A DNA stretch of 64,000 nucleotides from Methanobacterium sp. Its GTDB lineage: Archaea > Methanobacteriota > Methanobacteria > Methanobacteriales > Methanobacteriaceae. The notes under the pieces were generated by a model. It saw only the letters and a program-made list of their open reading frames with translations. It searched no databases and was not told the DNA's origin. Where the stretch lies: contig JACRPY010000002.1 in NCBI GenBank assembly GCA_016222945.1, positions 663,501 through 727,500 on the forward strand, given 5' to 3'. How positions within the stretch are numbered: position 1 is the stretch's first letter; the number at the start of each line of letters is the position of its first letter. Made by a program: the position numbers and the translations under genes. Below, one piece after another: positions 17,355 to 25,764 of this stretch.

Positions 17355-18146
17355 TTATATAACTGAAAAATAACGAGTAATTTCAAGTAGAGATATTAGA
17401 GATATGGTTATTGCTATAAATGTGTAGTCTTTGACATTTAATTTTTTGTTATCATTGTATAATCTTGAATTATCTGAGTAGCCGCGACTTAACATGCTGA
17501 AATAAACATTTTCGCCCTGTTCATAAGAGCGCAAGAACATCATCATTATAGTATATCCGATCTGTTTTAATCTCCACAAATAAGCTGTTTTTTTACTCCA
17601 AATATCAAAGCATCTTGATTTTTGAGCATCCCTTATTTTTAAAAGCTCGTCATAAAACATGAATAAATAACGTATCATAAGACTTAAAATCATTGAAAAT
17701 TCTCGAGGCATTCCTAATTTTCTTGCAGAGTTAATAATTTCTTGCATTGGAGTTACAGAAGATAGAAGAACAATAGCGGTTATACAAACAATTAATCTTG
17801 ATAGTAACAGTATTCCAAATATCGTGCCTTCGTAGGTCATGGTTATGCCCAAAGGCAAAGTATAAAGTACGGCTCCAGATTTTATAAATGGTTGAAATAT
17901 GGCTATAGCTCCTCCAAATGGTAGAATTAGTAATATTCTTTTAAGTGCATAGGAAAATGAAATTTTTGATAATAATATTAGTAATATTAGGTATATTTCC
18001 ATGACAAGGAGCACAAAAAGATTTTGAGTGTATACTGCATAGATTATTATTCCTATAGTGATAATAAGTTTGATTCTATTGTCTATGTTATGTAAGACAC
18101 TTTTTTTATTGGATTCTCGCTCCATGCGTTCTATTGAAACATTCAT
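17355..18146 (-). CDS. cbiQ: Energy-coupling factor transporter T component CbiQ (cobalt/nickel)
   Basis: A 263-residue membrane protein with about five helices, of the CbiQ/EcfT family. It carries the cytoplasmic coupling region (SLMIRYLFMFYDELLKIRDAQKSR) with the Ala-Gln-Lys-Ser-Arg signature that contacts the ATPase, then a second coupling segment (FLRSYEQGENVYFSMLSRGY). It links the CbiM substrate-binding subunit to CbiO. The genes run cbiM, the PDGLE gene, cbiQ, but no ATPase gene follows; the next gene is the convergent secretion operon. Confidence 0.88.
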   Translation of the reverse strand: MNVSIERMERESNKKSVLHNIDNRIKLIITIGIIIYAVYTQNLFVLLVMEIYLILLILLSKISFSYALKRILLILPFGGAIAIFQPFIKSGAVLYTLPLGITMTYEGTIFGILLLSRLIVCITAIVLLSSVTPMQEIINSARKLGMPREFSMILSLMIRYLFMFYDELLKIRDAQKSRCFDIWSKKTAYLWRLKQIGYTIMMMFLRSYEQGENVYFSMLSRGYSDNSRLYNDNKKLNVKDYTFIAITISLISLLEITRYFSVI

Positions 18147-18195
18147 TCGATTTTCCTCTTGAGATGAGATACGTTAATGGGGTTTATCATAAATT

Positions 18196-18495
18196 TTACT
18201 CTGTATTCTCTTTATTTTTCCTTTTTTTAATTATAAGGCCTATACCATAGCTTAAACCAAATACCAGTAACATTCCAATAATTGCAGCTACAGTAGTGGA
18301 CATTGGAGAATCACCAAGGAATGGTACTTTATAATCTGGCATTGGAGATTCTATAGCTGCTTTTTCTTCAATTCCAGGATTTTTAATTGTTTCTAGAGTT
18401 TTTTCTAGCCCGTCAGGAGTAGTAACAGCTAGATAAGGTGCTAAAACAGCCCCTACAAATGCAATAAATAAGCCTATAATTATGAGTTTATTCAT
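18196..18495 (-). CDS. PDGLE-domain cobalt/nickel transport protein (CbiN-like)
   Basis: A 99-residue protein with two membrane helices and the diagnostic PDGLEKTLE motif after the first helix, then an outer loop rich in Pro (PDYKVPFLGDSP) and a C-terminal helix ending in Lys/Arg. PDGLE proteins replace or accompany CbiN/NikN in archaeal cobalt or nickel ECF transporters and are needed with the M subunit for metal capture. The start overlaps the end of cbiM by 8 bases, so the genes are translationally coupled. Confidence 0.88.
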   Translation of the reverse strand: MNKLIIIGLFIAFVGAVLAPYLAVTTPDGLEKTLETIKNPGIEEKAAIESPMPDYKVPFLGDSPMSTTVAAIIGMLLVFGLSYGIGLIIKKRKNKENTE

Positions 18496-19120
18496 GAGTG
18501 CCAGCTCCTTCTATTGAAAGGTCAGGGCGTACACTTCTAATTGCCACAACTGCAATCATGGTTATAAGTCCTTCTCCAATACCTATTATTGCATGTAAAC
18601 CACCCATAAGTAGTATTCCGGGAATTAACGGGAAAACTCCTGCAATAGCGAGTTCAAATGCAGTTATAATGGACGTGGTAACTACTGCTATCCACCCTGC
18701 CAAGAATATGGCGGCTAATTCATTAAAGCGTCTAAGGCATTTATATGAATAAAATCCAACAAAGCTGCTTATTATTGCCATGTTTAAAATATTTGCGCCT
18801 AAGGCAGTTATGCCTCCATCACCTAGTGCAATGGCCTGTACGATTAAAACTACTGTTAAAATCAGAAACCCTGCAAAGGGACTTCCAAGTAAAATAGCTA
18901 CTAAAACTGCTCCCACAACATGTCCGCTAGATCCAGCGAATATGGGGAAATTAAAAAGTTGTATAATAAATATGCCTGCAGCTAAGATTGCTATTAAAGG
19001 AACATTACGTTCATCAAGATTATTTCTAGCCCATTTTAAAGCATAAAAACCGACTATTAATGCAATTAAAATATATATAACACATTGCCATAGTGGAATT
19101 ATACCATCAGGTATATGCAT
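18488..19120 (-). CDS. cbiM: Cobalt/nickel ECF transporter S component CbiM
   Basis: A 210-residue membrane protein with about seven helices. The mature N-terminus MHIPDGIIP is the metal-binding motif of CbiM/NikM proteins (Met1 amine, His2 and a later His), and the GSSGHVVGAVL loop near residue 65 supplies the further His. It binds Co2+ or Ni2+ on the outer face. A strong AGGAGG precedes the ATG. Co versus Ni cannot be settled from sequence alone; both are needed by the adjacent CODH/ACS operon and by methanogenesis. Confidence 0.88.
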   Translation of the reverse strand: MHIPDGIIPLWQCVIYILIALIVGFYALKWARNNLDERNVPLIAILAAGIFIIQLFNFPIFAGSSGHVVGAVLVAILLGSPFAGFLILTVVLIVQAIALGDGGITALGANILNMAIISSFVGFYSYKCLRRFNELAAIFLAGWIAVVTTSIITAFELAIAGVFPLIPGILLMGGLHAIIGIGEGLITMIAVVAIRSVRPDLSIEGAGTHE

Positions 19121-19314
19121 TTTTTTAAACCTCCTCTTTTACAAAAAGAAGTTCTATCTTTTTATAATATAAACGTTTTCGTTAGTATTACAAAAGATTT
19201 GTTTTTAGTAAAAATTGTAATAAAAAAGTATTAATAAAGGCTGATATTCATTGGAAATTGTAATAATGCCTTGTAAAAAATAGAAACTATAACTAAAGAA
19301 CGGATTTTCTTAAA

Positions 19315-19377
19315 CAAGTTATATTATTAACAATTAATGTTTTTTTTGAATATAAATAATAAAGTTTATATAACTTG
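19315..19377. promoter_or_regulatory. cdh promoter with inverted repeat overlapping the TATA box
   Basis: TTTATATAA at 19365-19373 is a good TATA box ~30 bases before the expected start of the cdh transcript. CAAGTTATAT (19315-19324) and ATATAACTTG (19368-19377) form a perfect 10-base inverted repeat with 43 bases between the arms; the second arm overlaps the TATA box, so it could be a regulator site or a looped operator. Confidence 0.5.
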
Positions 19378-19428
19378 ATAATTACATTAGAAATATCATT
19401 ATAAATCATTAATAATTTGGTGATAACT

Positions 19429-21783
19429 GTGGTACACAGACCTAAACCTAAAGAATTCAAAGATGATTTCTGGAAATCAAAAAATATCAAACTCTCAATT
19501 GGAGATATAATTGAGAAACAAGGAACCGAAGAAGCCCCTGAATCAATGGGGCCAACTCCTAAGCCAAATGTAACTGATCTAAGATCATGGGACATGAAAC
19601 TATTAGAGAGATACGAACCATTTTACGCACCATTTTGTGATATGTGCTGTCTTTGCACATACGGAAAATGCGATTTAACAGCAGGGAAAAAAGGAGCATG
19701 TGGAATTGATATAAAAGCTCAACAAGCAAGAATTGTCCTTTTGGCATGTTGTATTGGATCTGCAGCTCATTCTGGACATGCAAGGCACCTTTTAGATTAT
19801 CTCATAGGTAAAAAAGGTATAGACTTCCCCGTAGATCTGGGAATGAATATTGAAATTGAAGCACCTATTATGAGAGTACTTCTCGGTAAAAAACCAAAAA
19901 CACTGGGAGATTTAAGAGAAGCCCTTGATTATCTGGAAGAACAGATGGTACATCTGTTATCTGCATGTCATACTGGTCAAGAGGGTAGTAGCGAAGATTT
20001 TGAATCGAAAGCATTCCAGGCAGGATTAATGGATAATCTCGGAAAGGAAATTGGAGATATTGCACAAATTGTTGCTCTTAACATGCCAAAAGGTGAAGAT
20101 GCACCTCTTGTAGAGTTAGGATTTGGAACAATTAACAAAGAAAAACCAGTAGTACTCTGTATAGGGCACAATGTAGCTCCAGGGGCAGGAATTATTGATT
20201 ACCTTGAAGATAAAGATCTGGAAGACGATGTTGAAGTATGTGGGATATGCTGTGCAGCATTGGACATAACAAGATACAATAAAAGCGCAAAAGTTGTTGG
20301 ACCTATCTCAAAACAGCTTAAATTCGTAAGAAGCGGAGTTGCTGATGTTATAGTTGTTGATGAGCAGTGTGTAAGGACAGATGTCCTTGAGGAAGCTAAA
20401 AAGAACAAAGCAGCAGTAATCGCTACAACAGATAAAATATGCCTGGGACTTCCGGATTTAACCAATGAAGATGCAGATAAAATTGTTAAACAACTTGTAA
20501 ATGAAGAAATTGAAGGTGCATTAATCCTTGATCCGGATAAGGTTGGTGAAGTAGCCTCACGTGTTGCAATGCAGATAGCAAAAGACCGTGAAGCCCTTAA
20601 AATATTACCTGATCTTGATGAAATACAGGAAATGGCCAAAGAATGTACTGAATGTGGTTGGTGTCAAAGAGTATGTCCAAACAGCCAGCCAATGATGGAT
20701 GCAGTTATGGATGCAAGTAAAGGAGACTTTTCTAAATTCATAGAATTATACGAAAACGATGTTTGTTACACATGTGGAAGATGCGAGCAGGAATGTGAAA
20801 GAGATCTTCCATTAATCTCCATGCTCACTAAAATAGGGGAGCATTACGTCAAAGATGAAAAATACAATGTCAGAGCAGGTAGAGGACCTGTTCAAGATGT
20901 TGAAATAAGACGTGTAGGTGCACCGATTGTATTAGGAGATATTCCAGGTGTTATAGCATTCGTTGGATGTACTAATTATCCTGAAGGTGGGGAAGACGTT
21001 GCCAAAATGGCAGAAGAGTTCCTTGAAAGAAACTATATCGTTGTAACCAGCGGATGCGGAGCTATGACTGTTGGAGAATACCGTAATGAAGAAGGTAAAA
21101 CTCTATATGAAAGGTACAGCGGTGATTTCGACGCTAAAGGTCTTGTAAATGTTGGTTCGTGTGTTTCAAATGCACATATACCTGGAGCATGTATTAAAAT
21201 TGCTAATATCTTTGCTAAAAAGCCACTTGAAGGAAACTTCGAAGAAATAGCTGATTACATCTTAAACAGAGTTGGAGCATGCGGTGTGGCATGGGGAGCT
21301 TACTCTCAGAAAGCTGCAGCAATTGCAACAGGCGTAAACAGATGGGGAATACCAGTCGTTGTAGGTCCTCACGGAACCAAATACAGACGATTATTCCTTG
21401 GAAGAACCGATAAACCAGAAACATGGAAGCTAAACGATTTACGTACTGGAGAAGTTATAGATGGAGAACCAGCACCAGAACATTTGTTGTATGCTGCTGA
21501 AAACCGTGGCGAAGCAACTGTAATGATTGCAAAATTATGTATAAGGCCAAATGACACTTCAAAAGGAAGGCAAATAAAACTTAATCATTATTTAGACTTG
21601 CACAAAAAGTATTTCGGCACATTACCTGACGATGTTTACAGGTTTGTAAGAAACGATAAAGACATCCCTATAACCTATAAAAAAGAAGTACTGGCAATGC
21701 TTGAAGAGAAAGGATGGGAACCAAGAGCACTTCCACAGGAACCATCTACAATGGATTTTAGGGAAAAATCAGAGGGAAAATGA
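19429..21783 (+). CDS. cdhA: CO dehydrogenase/acetyl-CoA synthase alpha subunit
   Basis: The carbon monoxide dehydrogenase subunit of archaeal ACDS, ~784 residues. It reduces CO2 to CO on a Ni-Fe-S C-cluster using ferredoxin electrons. Seen: an N-terminal Cys set (FCDMCCLCTYGKCDL) for the inter-subunit and B clusters, the HSGHARH segment, two ferredoxin motifs specific to the archaeal enzyme (ECTECGWCQRVCPNSQP; CYTCGRCEQECERDLP), and C-cluster regions (TSGCGAMTVGEY; NVGSCVSNAH; GACGVAWG). I start at GTG 19429 because GGTGAT at 19419-19424 is the ribosome site; TTG 19417 lies upstream of it. First gene of the operon. Confidence 0.96.
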   Translation: MVHRPKPKEFKDDFWKSKNIKLSIGDIIEKQGTEEAPESMGPTPKPNVTDLRSWDMKLLERYEPFYAPFCDMCCLCTYGKCDLTAGKKGACGIDIKAQQARIVLLACCIGSAAHSGHARHLLDYLIGKKGIDFPVDLGMNIEIEAPIMRVLLGKKPKTLGDLREALDYLEEQMVHLLSACHTGQEGSSEDFESKAFQAGLMDNLGKEIGDIAQIVALNMPKGEDAPLVELGFGTINKEKPVVLCIGHNVAPGAGIIDYLEDKDLEDDVEVCGICCAALDITRYNKSAKVVGPISKQLKFVRSGVADVIVVDEQCVRTDVLEEAKKNKAAVIATTDKICLGLPDLTNEDADKIVKQLVNEEIEGALILDPDKVGEVASRVAMQIAKDREALKILPDLDEIQEMAKECTECGWCQRVCPNSQPMMDAVMDASKGDFSKFIELYENDVCYTCGRCEQECERDLPLISMLTKIGEHYVKDEKYNVRAGRGPVQDVEIRRVGAPIVLGDIPGVIAFVGCTNYPEGGEDVAKMAEEFLERNYIVVTSGCGAMTVGEYRNEEGKTLYERYSGDFDAKGLVNVGSCVSNAHIPGACIKIANIFAKKPLEGNFEEIADYILNRVGACGVAWGAYSQKAAAIATGVNRWGIPVVVGPHGTKYRRLFLGRTDKPETWKLNDLRTGEVIDGEPAPEHLLYAAENRGEATVMIAKLCIRPNDTSKGRQIKLNHYLDLHKKYFGTLPDDVYRFVRNDKDIPITYKKEVLAMLEEKGWEPRALPQEPSTMDFREKSEGK

Positions 21784-21801
21784 TTACTAAAAGGTGATTA
21801 A

Positions 21802-22311
21802 ATGAATGAAAGAGTAATCCCATGGCAACCAACAGTAATAGCCGGGCCAAAACAAGCTTTACTTGTTACACCGGAAACAGCGGAAATGATGCTTCAAAAA
21901 GCAAAAAGACCGTTAATGGTAATAGGGCCGCTTATAAAGGATAGCCCTATATTGGGACTGGCAACAAGTATTGCAGATAAGTGGAATATTCCAATAGTAA
22001 GCACTGGTGATGCATTTAAATCATTAAATGAGGCGGGTGTTGAAAGTAAGCCTTATGGAGTAGTTGAAATTGTAAATCTTCTTAAAGATCCAGATTGGAA
22101 AGGTATAACTGGAGAAGGACAGCATGATTTAGTCATGTTCATAGGTGTAATTTATTATATAGGTTCACAGGGACTTTCAACCCTGAAACACTTTGCACCG
22201 CACCTGAAAACTCTTACACTCTGCAAATATTTCCATTCCAATGCAGATGCATCATTCCCTAACATGAAAGATGAGGCATGGATTAGATACCTTGAAAAAT
22301 TAGCAGAATAA
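21802..22311 (+). CDS. cdhB: CO dehydrogenase/acetyl-CoA synthase epsilon subunit
   Basis: A 169-residue subunit that binds CdhA to form the alpha2-epsilon2 CODH component. It has the family's Rossmann-like fold: AEMMLQKAKRPLMVIGPLIKD near the start, IPIVSTGDAFKS, and the GQHDLVMFIGVIYYIGSQGL segment. It probably aids electron transfer or stability, as no Fe-S motif is present. AAGGTGATTAA precedes the ATG. It follows cdhA by 18 bases and precedes cdhC. Confidence 0.95.
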   Translation: MNERVIPWQPTVIAGPKQALLVTPETAEMMLQKAKRPLMVIGPLIKDSPILGLATSIADKWNIPIVSTGDAFKSLNEAGVESKPYGVVEIVNLLKDPDWKGITGEGQHDLVMFIGVIYYIGSQGLSTLKHFAPHLKTLTLCKYFHSNADASFPNMKDEAWIRYLEKLAE

Positions 22312-22365
22312 TCTTTTTTGTTTAAATGAAATATTAAATAGAATCAGAATTATGGAGGAAATTCA

Positions 22366-23754
22366 ATGTTTGAGGATATACCTGTTGATGTTAGTCCAAT
22401 GTATGAAGGGGAACGAATAAGATCGGCGAACATGTTCGTTGAACTTGCAGGTCCAAAATCTTCCGGTGCAGAACTCGTACAAGTAGCAGAAGACGTTGAG
22501 GATGGAGCATTAGAAGTAATAGGGCCAGAACTGTCCGAAATGACCGAAGGAGAAATTTATCCCTTTGGAATATCAGTGAAAATTCAAGGAGAAAAACTGG
22601 AAAAAGAGCTTGAAGGAGTTATAGAGCGTAGAATACACGAACTCTGTAATTACGTGAAGGGATTCATGCACTTAAATCAAAGAGACCAAATATGGTGTCG
22701 TGTAAGTAAAGAAGCCCTTGAAGCAGGTTTTAAGCTTGAGCACCTTGCAAAAGCCCTTTCAATTCTTCTTAAAGAAGAATTCCCAATAATAGAAAAGATA
22801 TCTGTAAGCATATTTACAGAAAAAAGCGAAGTAGAAGCGTTTATTGAAACAGCAAGAGCAATGTATGAGGTTCGTGATGCAAGAGCAAGAGAACTAAGCG
22901 ATGAAGATGTTGACGTGTTCTATGGCTGCGTAATGTGCCAATCATTTGCGCCAAGCCACGTTTGTGTGGTTACACCAGACAGAACAGCTCTCTGCGGGGC
23001 CATAAACTGGTTCGACTGCAGAGCAGCAGCTAAAATGGATCCTGACGGGCCAATATTTGAAGTAACAAAAGGTGAAGTACTGGATGCTGAAAAAGGAGAA
23101 TACAGCGATGTAAATGCCATGGTTGCAGATAGATCCCAGGGCCTTACAGATAGAGTATACCTACACAGTGTATTTGAATATCCACACACATCATGCGGAT
23201 GTTTTGAAGCTGTAGCATTTTATATTCCGGAACTTGATGGAATTGGAATTGTAGACCGTGACTTTAGAGGAGAAACTCCGCTGGGAATACCATTTTCAGC
23301 AATGGCAGGTCAATGTTCCGGTGGAAAACAAGTAGAAGGATTTACAGGATTAAGTATGGAATATATGAGATCTCCTAAATTTTTACAGGCTGATGGAGGT
23401 TATGAAAGAGTAATCTGGATGCCTAAAGAAATTAAAGATTCTCTTACTGAATTTATCCCTGAAGGATTAATGGAAAAGATTCCAACTGAAGAGGATGCCG
23501 GAAGCATTAAAGAAATCCGAAAATTCCTAAGAGAAAATGAACATCCAATAATGGAGAGATTAAAACAAGCAAAAGAAGCAGTAGAAGAACCTGAAACAGT
23601 AGAAGAAGTTTCAGAGGAACCTGAAATGACAGGTGTTCCTATGGCTCAAGTTGCATATGCTCCTGAACTTTCAATGCCTGCATCTGGCGGAGTGAAAATA
23701 ATTCTTAAAAACGCAAAAATCTACGCTGAAAAGGTAATAATAAAGAAAAAATAA
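22366..23754 (+). CDS. cdhC: Acetyl-CoA synthase (CODH/ACS beta subunit)
   Basis: A 462-residue protein that condenses CO, a corrinoid methyl group and CoA into acetyl-CoA. The A-cluster ligands are all present: Cys188, Cys191, Cys200 and Cys210 (YGCVMCQSF, HVCVV, ALCGA) for the 4Fe-4S cube, and Cys277/Cys279 (HTSCGCFE) with Gly between for the two nickel ions. The N-terminal CO-channel domain of bacterial AcsB is absent, as normal in archaea. The C-terminus has a Glu-rich linker and a short final segment. GGAGG lies just before ATG 22366. Confidence 0.96.
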   Translation: MFEDIPVDVSPMYEGERIRSANMFVELAGPKSSGAELVQVAEDVEDGALEVIGPELSEMTEGEIYPFGISVKIQGEKLEKELEGVIERRIHELCNYVKGFMHLNQRDQIWCRVSKEALEAGFKLEHLAKALSILLKEEFPIIEKISVSIFTEKSEVEAFIETARAMYEVRDARARELSDEDVDVFYGCVMCQSFAPSHVCVVTPDRTALCGAINWFDCRAAAKMDPDGPIFEVTKGEVLDAEKGEYSDVNAMVADRSQGLTDRVYLHSVFEYPHTSCGCFEAVAFYIPELDGIGIVDRDFRGETPLGIPFSAMAGQCSGGKQVEGFTGLSMEYMRSPKFLQADGGYERVIWMPKEIKDSLTEFIPEGLMEKIPTEEDAGSIKEIRKFLRENEHPIMERLKQAKEAVEEPETVEEVSEEPEMTGVPMAQVAYAPELSMPASGGVKIILKNAKIYAEKVIIKKK

Positions 23755-23781
23755 ATTAAATTTTTAATAAGGGGTAAATTA

Positions 23782-24537
23782 GTGATAATAGCAGTAAGTG
23801 GAAAGGGCGGAACTGGAAAAACACTCACATCTTCCCTTTTAATCAAATCATTGATGGACAGTGGAAAAGACATACTGGCAATAGATGCCGACCCTGATTC
23901 CAACTTACCAGAAGCTTTGGGGATAGATGTGGAACGTACAGTTGGCGATGTTAGGGAAGAGCTCAAAAAAGACACCGCTGCAGGTAAAATTCCAAGTGGA
24001 ACAAATAAATGGGATATACTTGATTACAAAATCATGGAATCGGTGATTGAAACTCCTAAATTTGATTTACTTGTAATGGGAAGGCCTGAAGGAAGTGGTT
24101 GTTACTGTGCTGTAAATAACATGCTTAGAAAAATAATCGAAACCCTTTCATCAAACTATGACATCATAATAATAGATACAGAAGCCGGTCTGGAACATTT
24201 AAGCAGGAGAACAACCCAAAATGTTGATATTATGCTTGTAGTAACAGACACATCAAAAAGAGGTATTTTAACTGCACAGAGAATCGGTGAACTATCAAAA
24301 GAACTGGATATAAGTTTCAAAGAAATGCATTTAATTTTAAACCGTGTTAAGCGAGATATGGAAGATAAAGTGCTTAAAAGGGTAAATGAAACAGGATTAA
24401 ATGTAATTGGAACAATATATGAAGATGAAATCGTTTCTGAATATGATTCGGAAGGAAAACCATTAATTGATCTTCCTGATGATTCCAATGCGAACACTGC
24501 TATATTAAATGTAATAAAGACTTTAAATTTAAAATAA
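23782..24537 (+). CDS. cooC: CO dehydrogenase nickel-insertion ATPase CooC-like
   Basis: A 251-residue MinD/ParA-type ATPase. It has a deviant Walker A (VSGKGGTGKTLTSS), DADPDSNLPEALG as switch I, and the Cys-x-Cys pair (GSGCYCAVNN) that binds metal at the CooC dimer interface. CooC proteins use ATP to load nickel into CODH. Its place between cdhC and cdhD supports this role. The start is GTG 23782, seven bases after a GGGG-containing ribosome site. Confidence 0.9.
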   Translation: MIIAVSGKGGTGKTLTSSLLIKSLMDSGKDILAIDADPDSNLPEALGIDVERTVGDVREELKKDTAAGKIPSGTNKWDILDYKIMESVIETPKFDLLVMGRPEGSGCYCAVNNMLRKIIETLSSNYDIIIIDTEAGLEHLSRRTTQNVDIMLVVTDTSKRGILTAQRIGELSKELDISFKEMHLILNRVKRDMEDKVLKRVNETGLNVIGTIYEDEIVSEYDSEGKPLIDLPDDSNANTAILNVIKTLNLK

Positions 24538-24580
24538 ATATTTTTTAGAAATTAAACGGATAAAGAAAGGATGTGGGTTT

Positions 24581-25744
24581 ATGGATAAAATGACACAACT
24601 TCTAAAACTGCTTGAAAATACAGATACCATAGAACTAAATGAGTTCAGGATGGATTTTGACGAACTTGAACTCCATTTAATGCCTGCAATCCAGCAAGTT
24701 GTTCAACAAGCTCAAAAGCAAGTTCAACAAGCAGGGATTGTAAAAGAAGCAATGCTGGCTGAAGAATTTAAACCACCGATTTATGACTACCCTGGTGAGG
24801 TAGCAGAAGTTCAGCTTGGAGCTGGAACAAGAAAACCAGTGTTTTTAGGGGGACAAAAAGCACTATATCGCTTTGAAGAGCCGCAGCCAAACCCTCCAGT
24901 TGTAACATTTGATGTTTTCGATATTCCAATGCCGGGATTGCCGAGACCAATCAGAGAACACTTTGAAGATGTAATGGAACACCCGGGGGACTGGGCTAAA
25001 AAAGCTGTAAAAGACTTCGGCGCAAACATGGTAACAATACATCTTATTGGAACAGGGCCAAAGGTTATGGATAAAACTCCAAGACAAGCAGCAGAAGATA
25101 TTGAAGAAGTTTTACAAGCTGTGGATGTACCTCTGGTTATAGGAGCTTCAGGAGACCCACAAAAAGATCCAATAGTTCTTGAAGCAGCTGCAGCAGCTGC
25201 AGAAGATGAAAGATGTTTACTTGCATCTGCAAACCTTGACCTGGACTACAGAAAAGTTGCAAAAGCAGCAGTAGATTATAATCATGCCGTTCTTTCATGG
25301 GCAATAACTGATATAAACATGCAAAAAACGCTTAATAAATATCTCATGAAGGAAGGATTAACTCAAAATGACATTGTAATGGACCCAACAACATGTGCGC
25401 TTGGTTATGGGATTGAATTTTCAATAGACGTTATAACCAGAACAAGACTCGCAGCCCTTAAAGGTGATACAGATTTACAAATGCCAATGTCATCAGGAAC
25501 AACCAATGCATGGGGTTCACGTGAAGCATGGATGAAAAAAGAAGAATGGGGACCAACAGACTACAGAGGGCCAATATGGGAAATAGTAACTGGACTTACC
25601 ATGATGCTCTGTGGTGTTGACATATTTATGATGCTTCACCCACAATCAGTAAAAATGCTTAGAGAAATTGGTGAAACATTCACAAAGGAATATATGACTA
25701 CAGAAGTACCAGATATTTCAAACTGGGTAACTGAACTTGAATAA
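24581..25744 (+). CDS. cdhD: CODH/ACS delta subunit (corrinoid Fe-S protein small subunit)
   Basis: A 387-residue TIM-barrel protein which with CdhE carries methyl groups from H4MPT to the A cluster. After a Gln-rich linker (QQVVQQAQKQVQQAG) comes the conserved barrel: GAGTRKPVFLGGQKALYRFEE, FGANMVTIHLIGTGP, PLVIGASGDPQKDP and DPTTCALGYGIEFS. The length is near the archaeal norm. The stop overlaps the extended cdhE frame; the true cdhE start is 20 bases later. Confidence 0.95.
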   Translation: MDKMTQLLKLLENTDTIELNEFRMDFDELELHLMPAIQQVVQQAQKQVQQAGIVKEAMLAEEFKPPIYDYPGEVAEVQLGAGTRKPVFLGGQKALYRFEEPQPNPPVVTFDVFDIPMPGLPRPIREHFEDVMEHPGDWAKKAVKDFGANMVTIHLIGTGPKVMDKTPRQAAEDIEEVLQAVDVPLVIGASGDPQKDPIVLEAAAAAAEDERCLLASANLDLDYRKVAKAAVDYNHAVLSWAITDINMQKTLNKYLMKEGLTQNDIVMDPTTCALGYGIEFSIDVITRTRLAALKGDTDLQMPMSSGTTNAWGSREAWMKKEEWGPTDYRGPIWEIVTGLTMMLCGVDIFMMLHPQSVKMLREIGETFTKEYMTTEVPDISNWVTELE

Positions 25745-25764
25745 TGGAGAATGGAGGTTTAAAT

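Noticed and set aside
19121..19416. Cobalamin riboswitch upstream of cbiM or cdhA
   Set aside because: No conserved B12-box-like sequence or multi-stem core can be seen; the region is simple AT-rich promoter DNA.
20199..20639. 146-residue minus-strand ORF inside cdhA
   Set aside because: Ser-rich shadow of cdhA, with no ribosome site.
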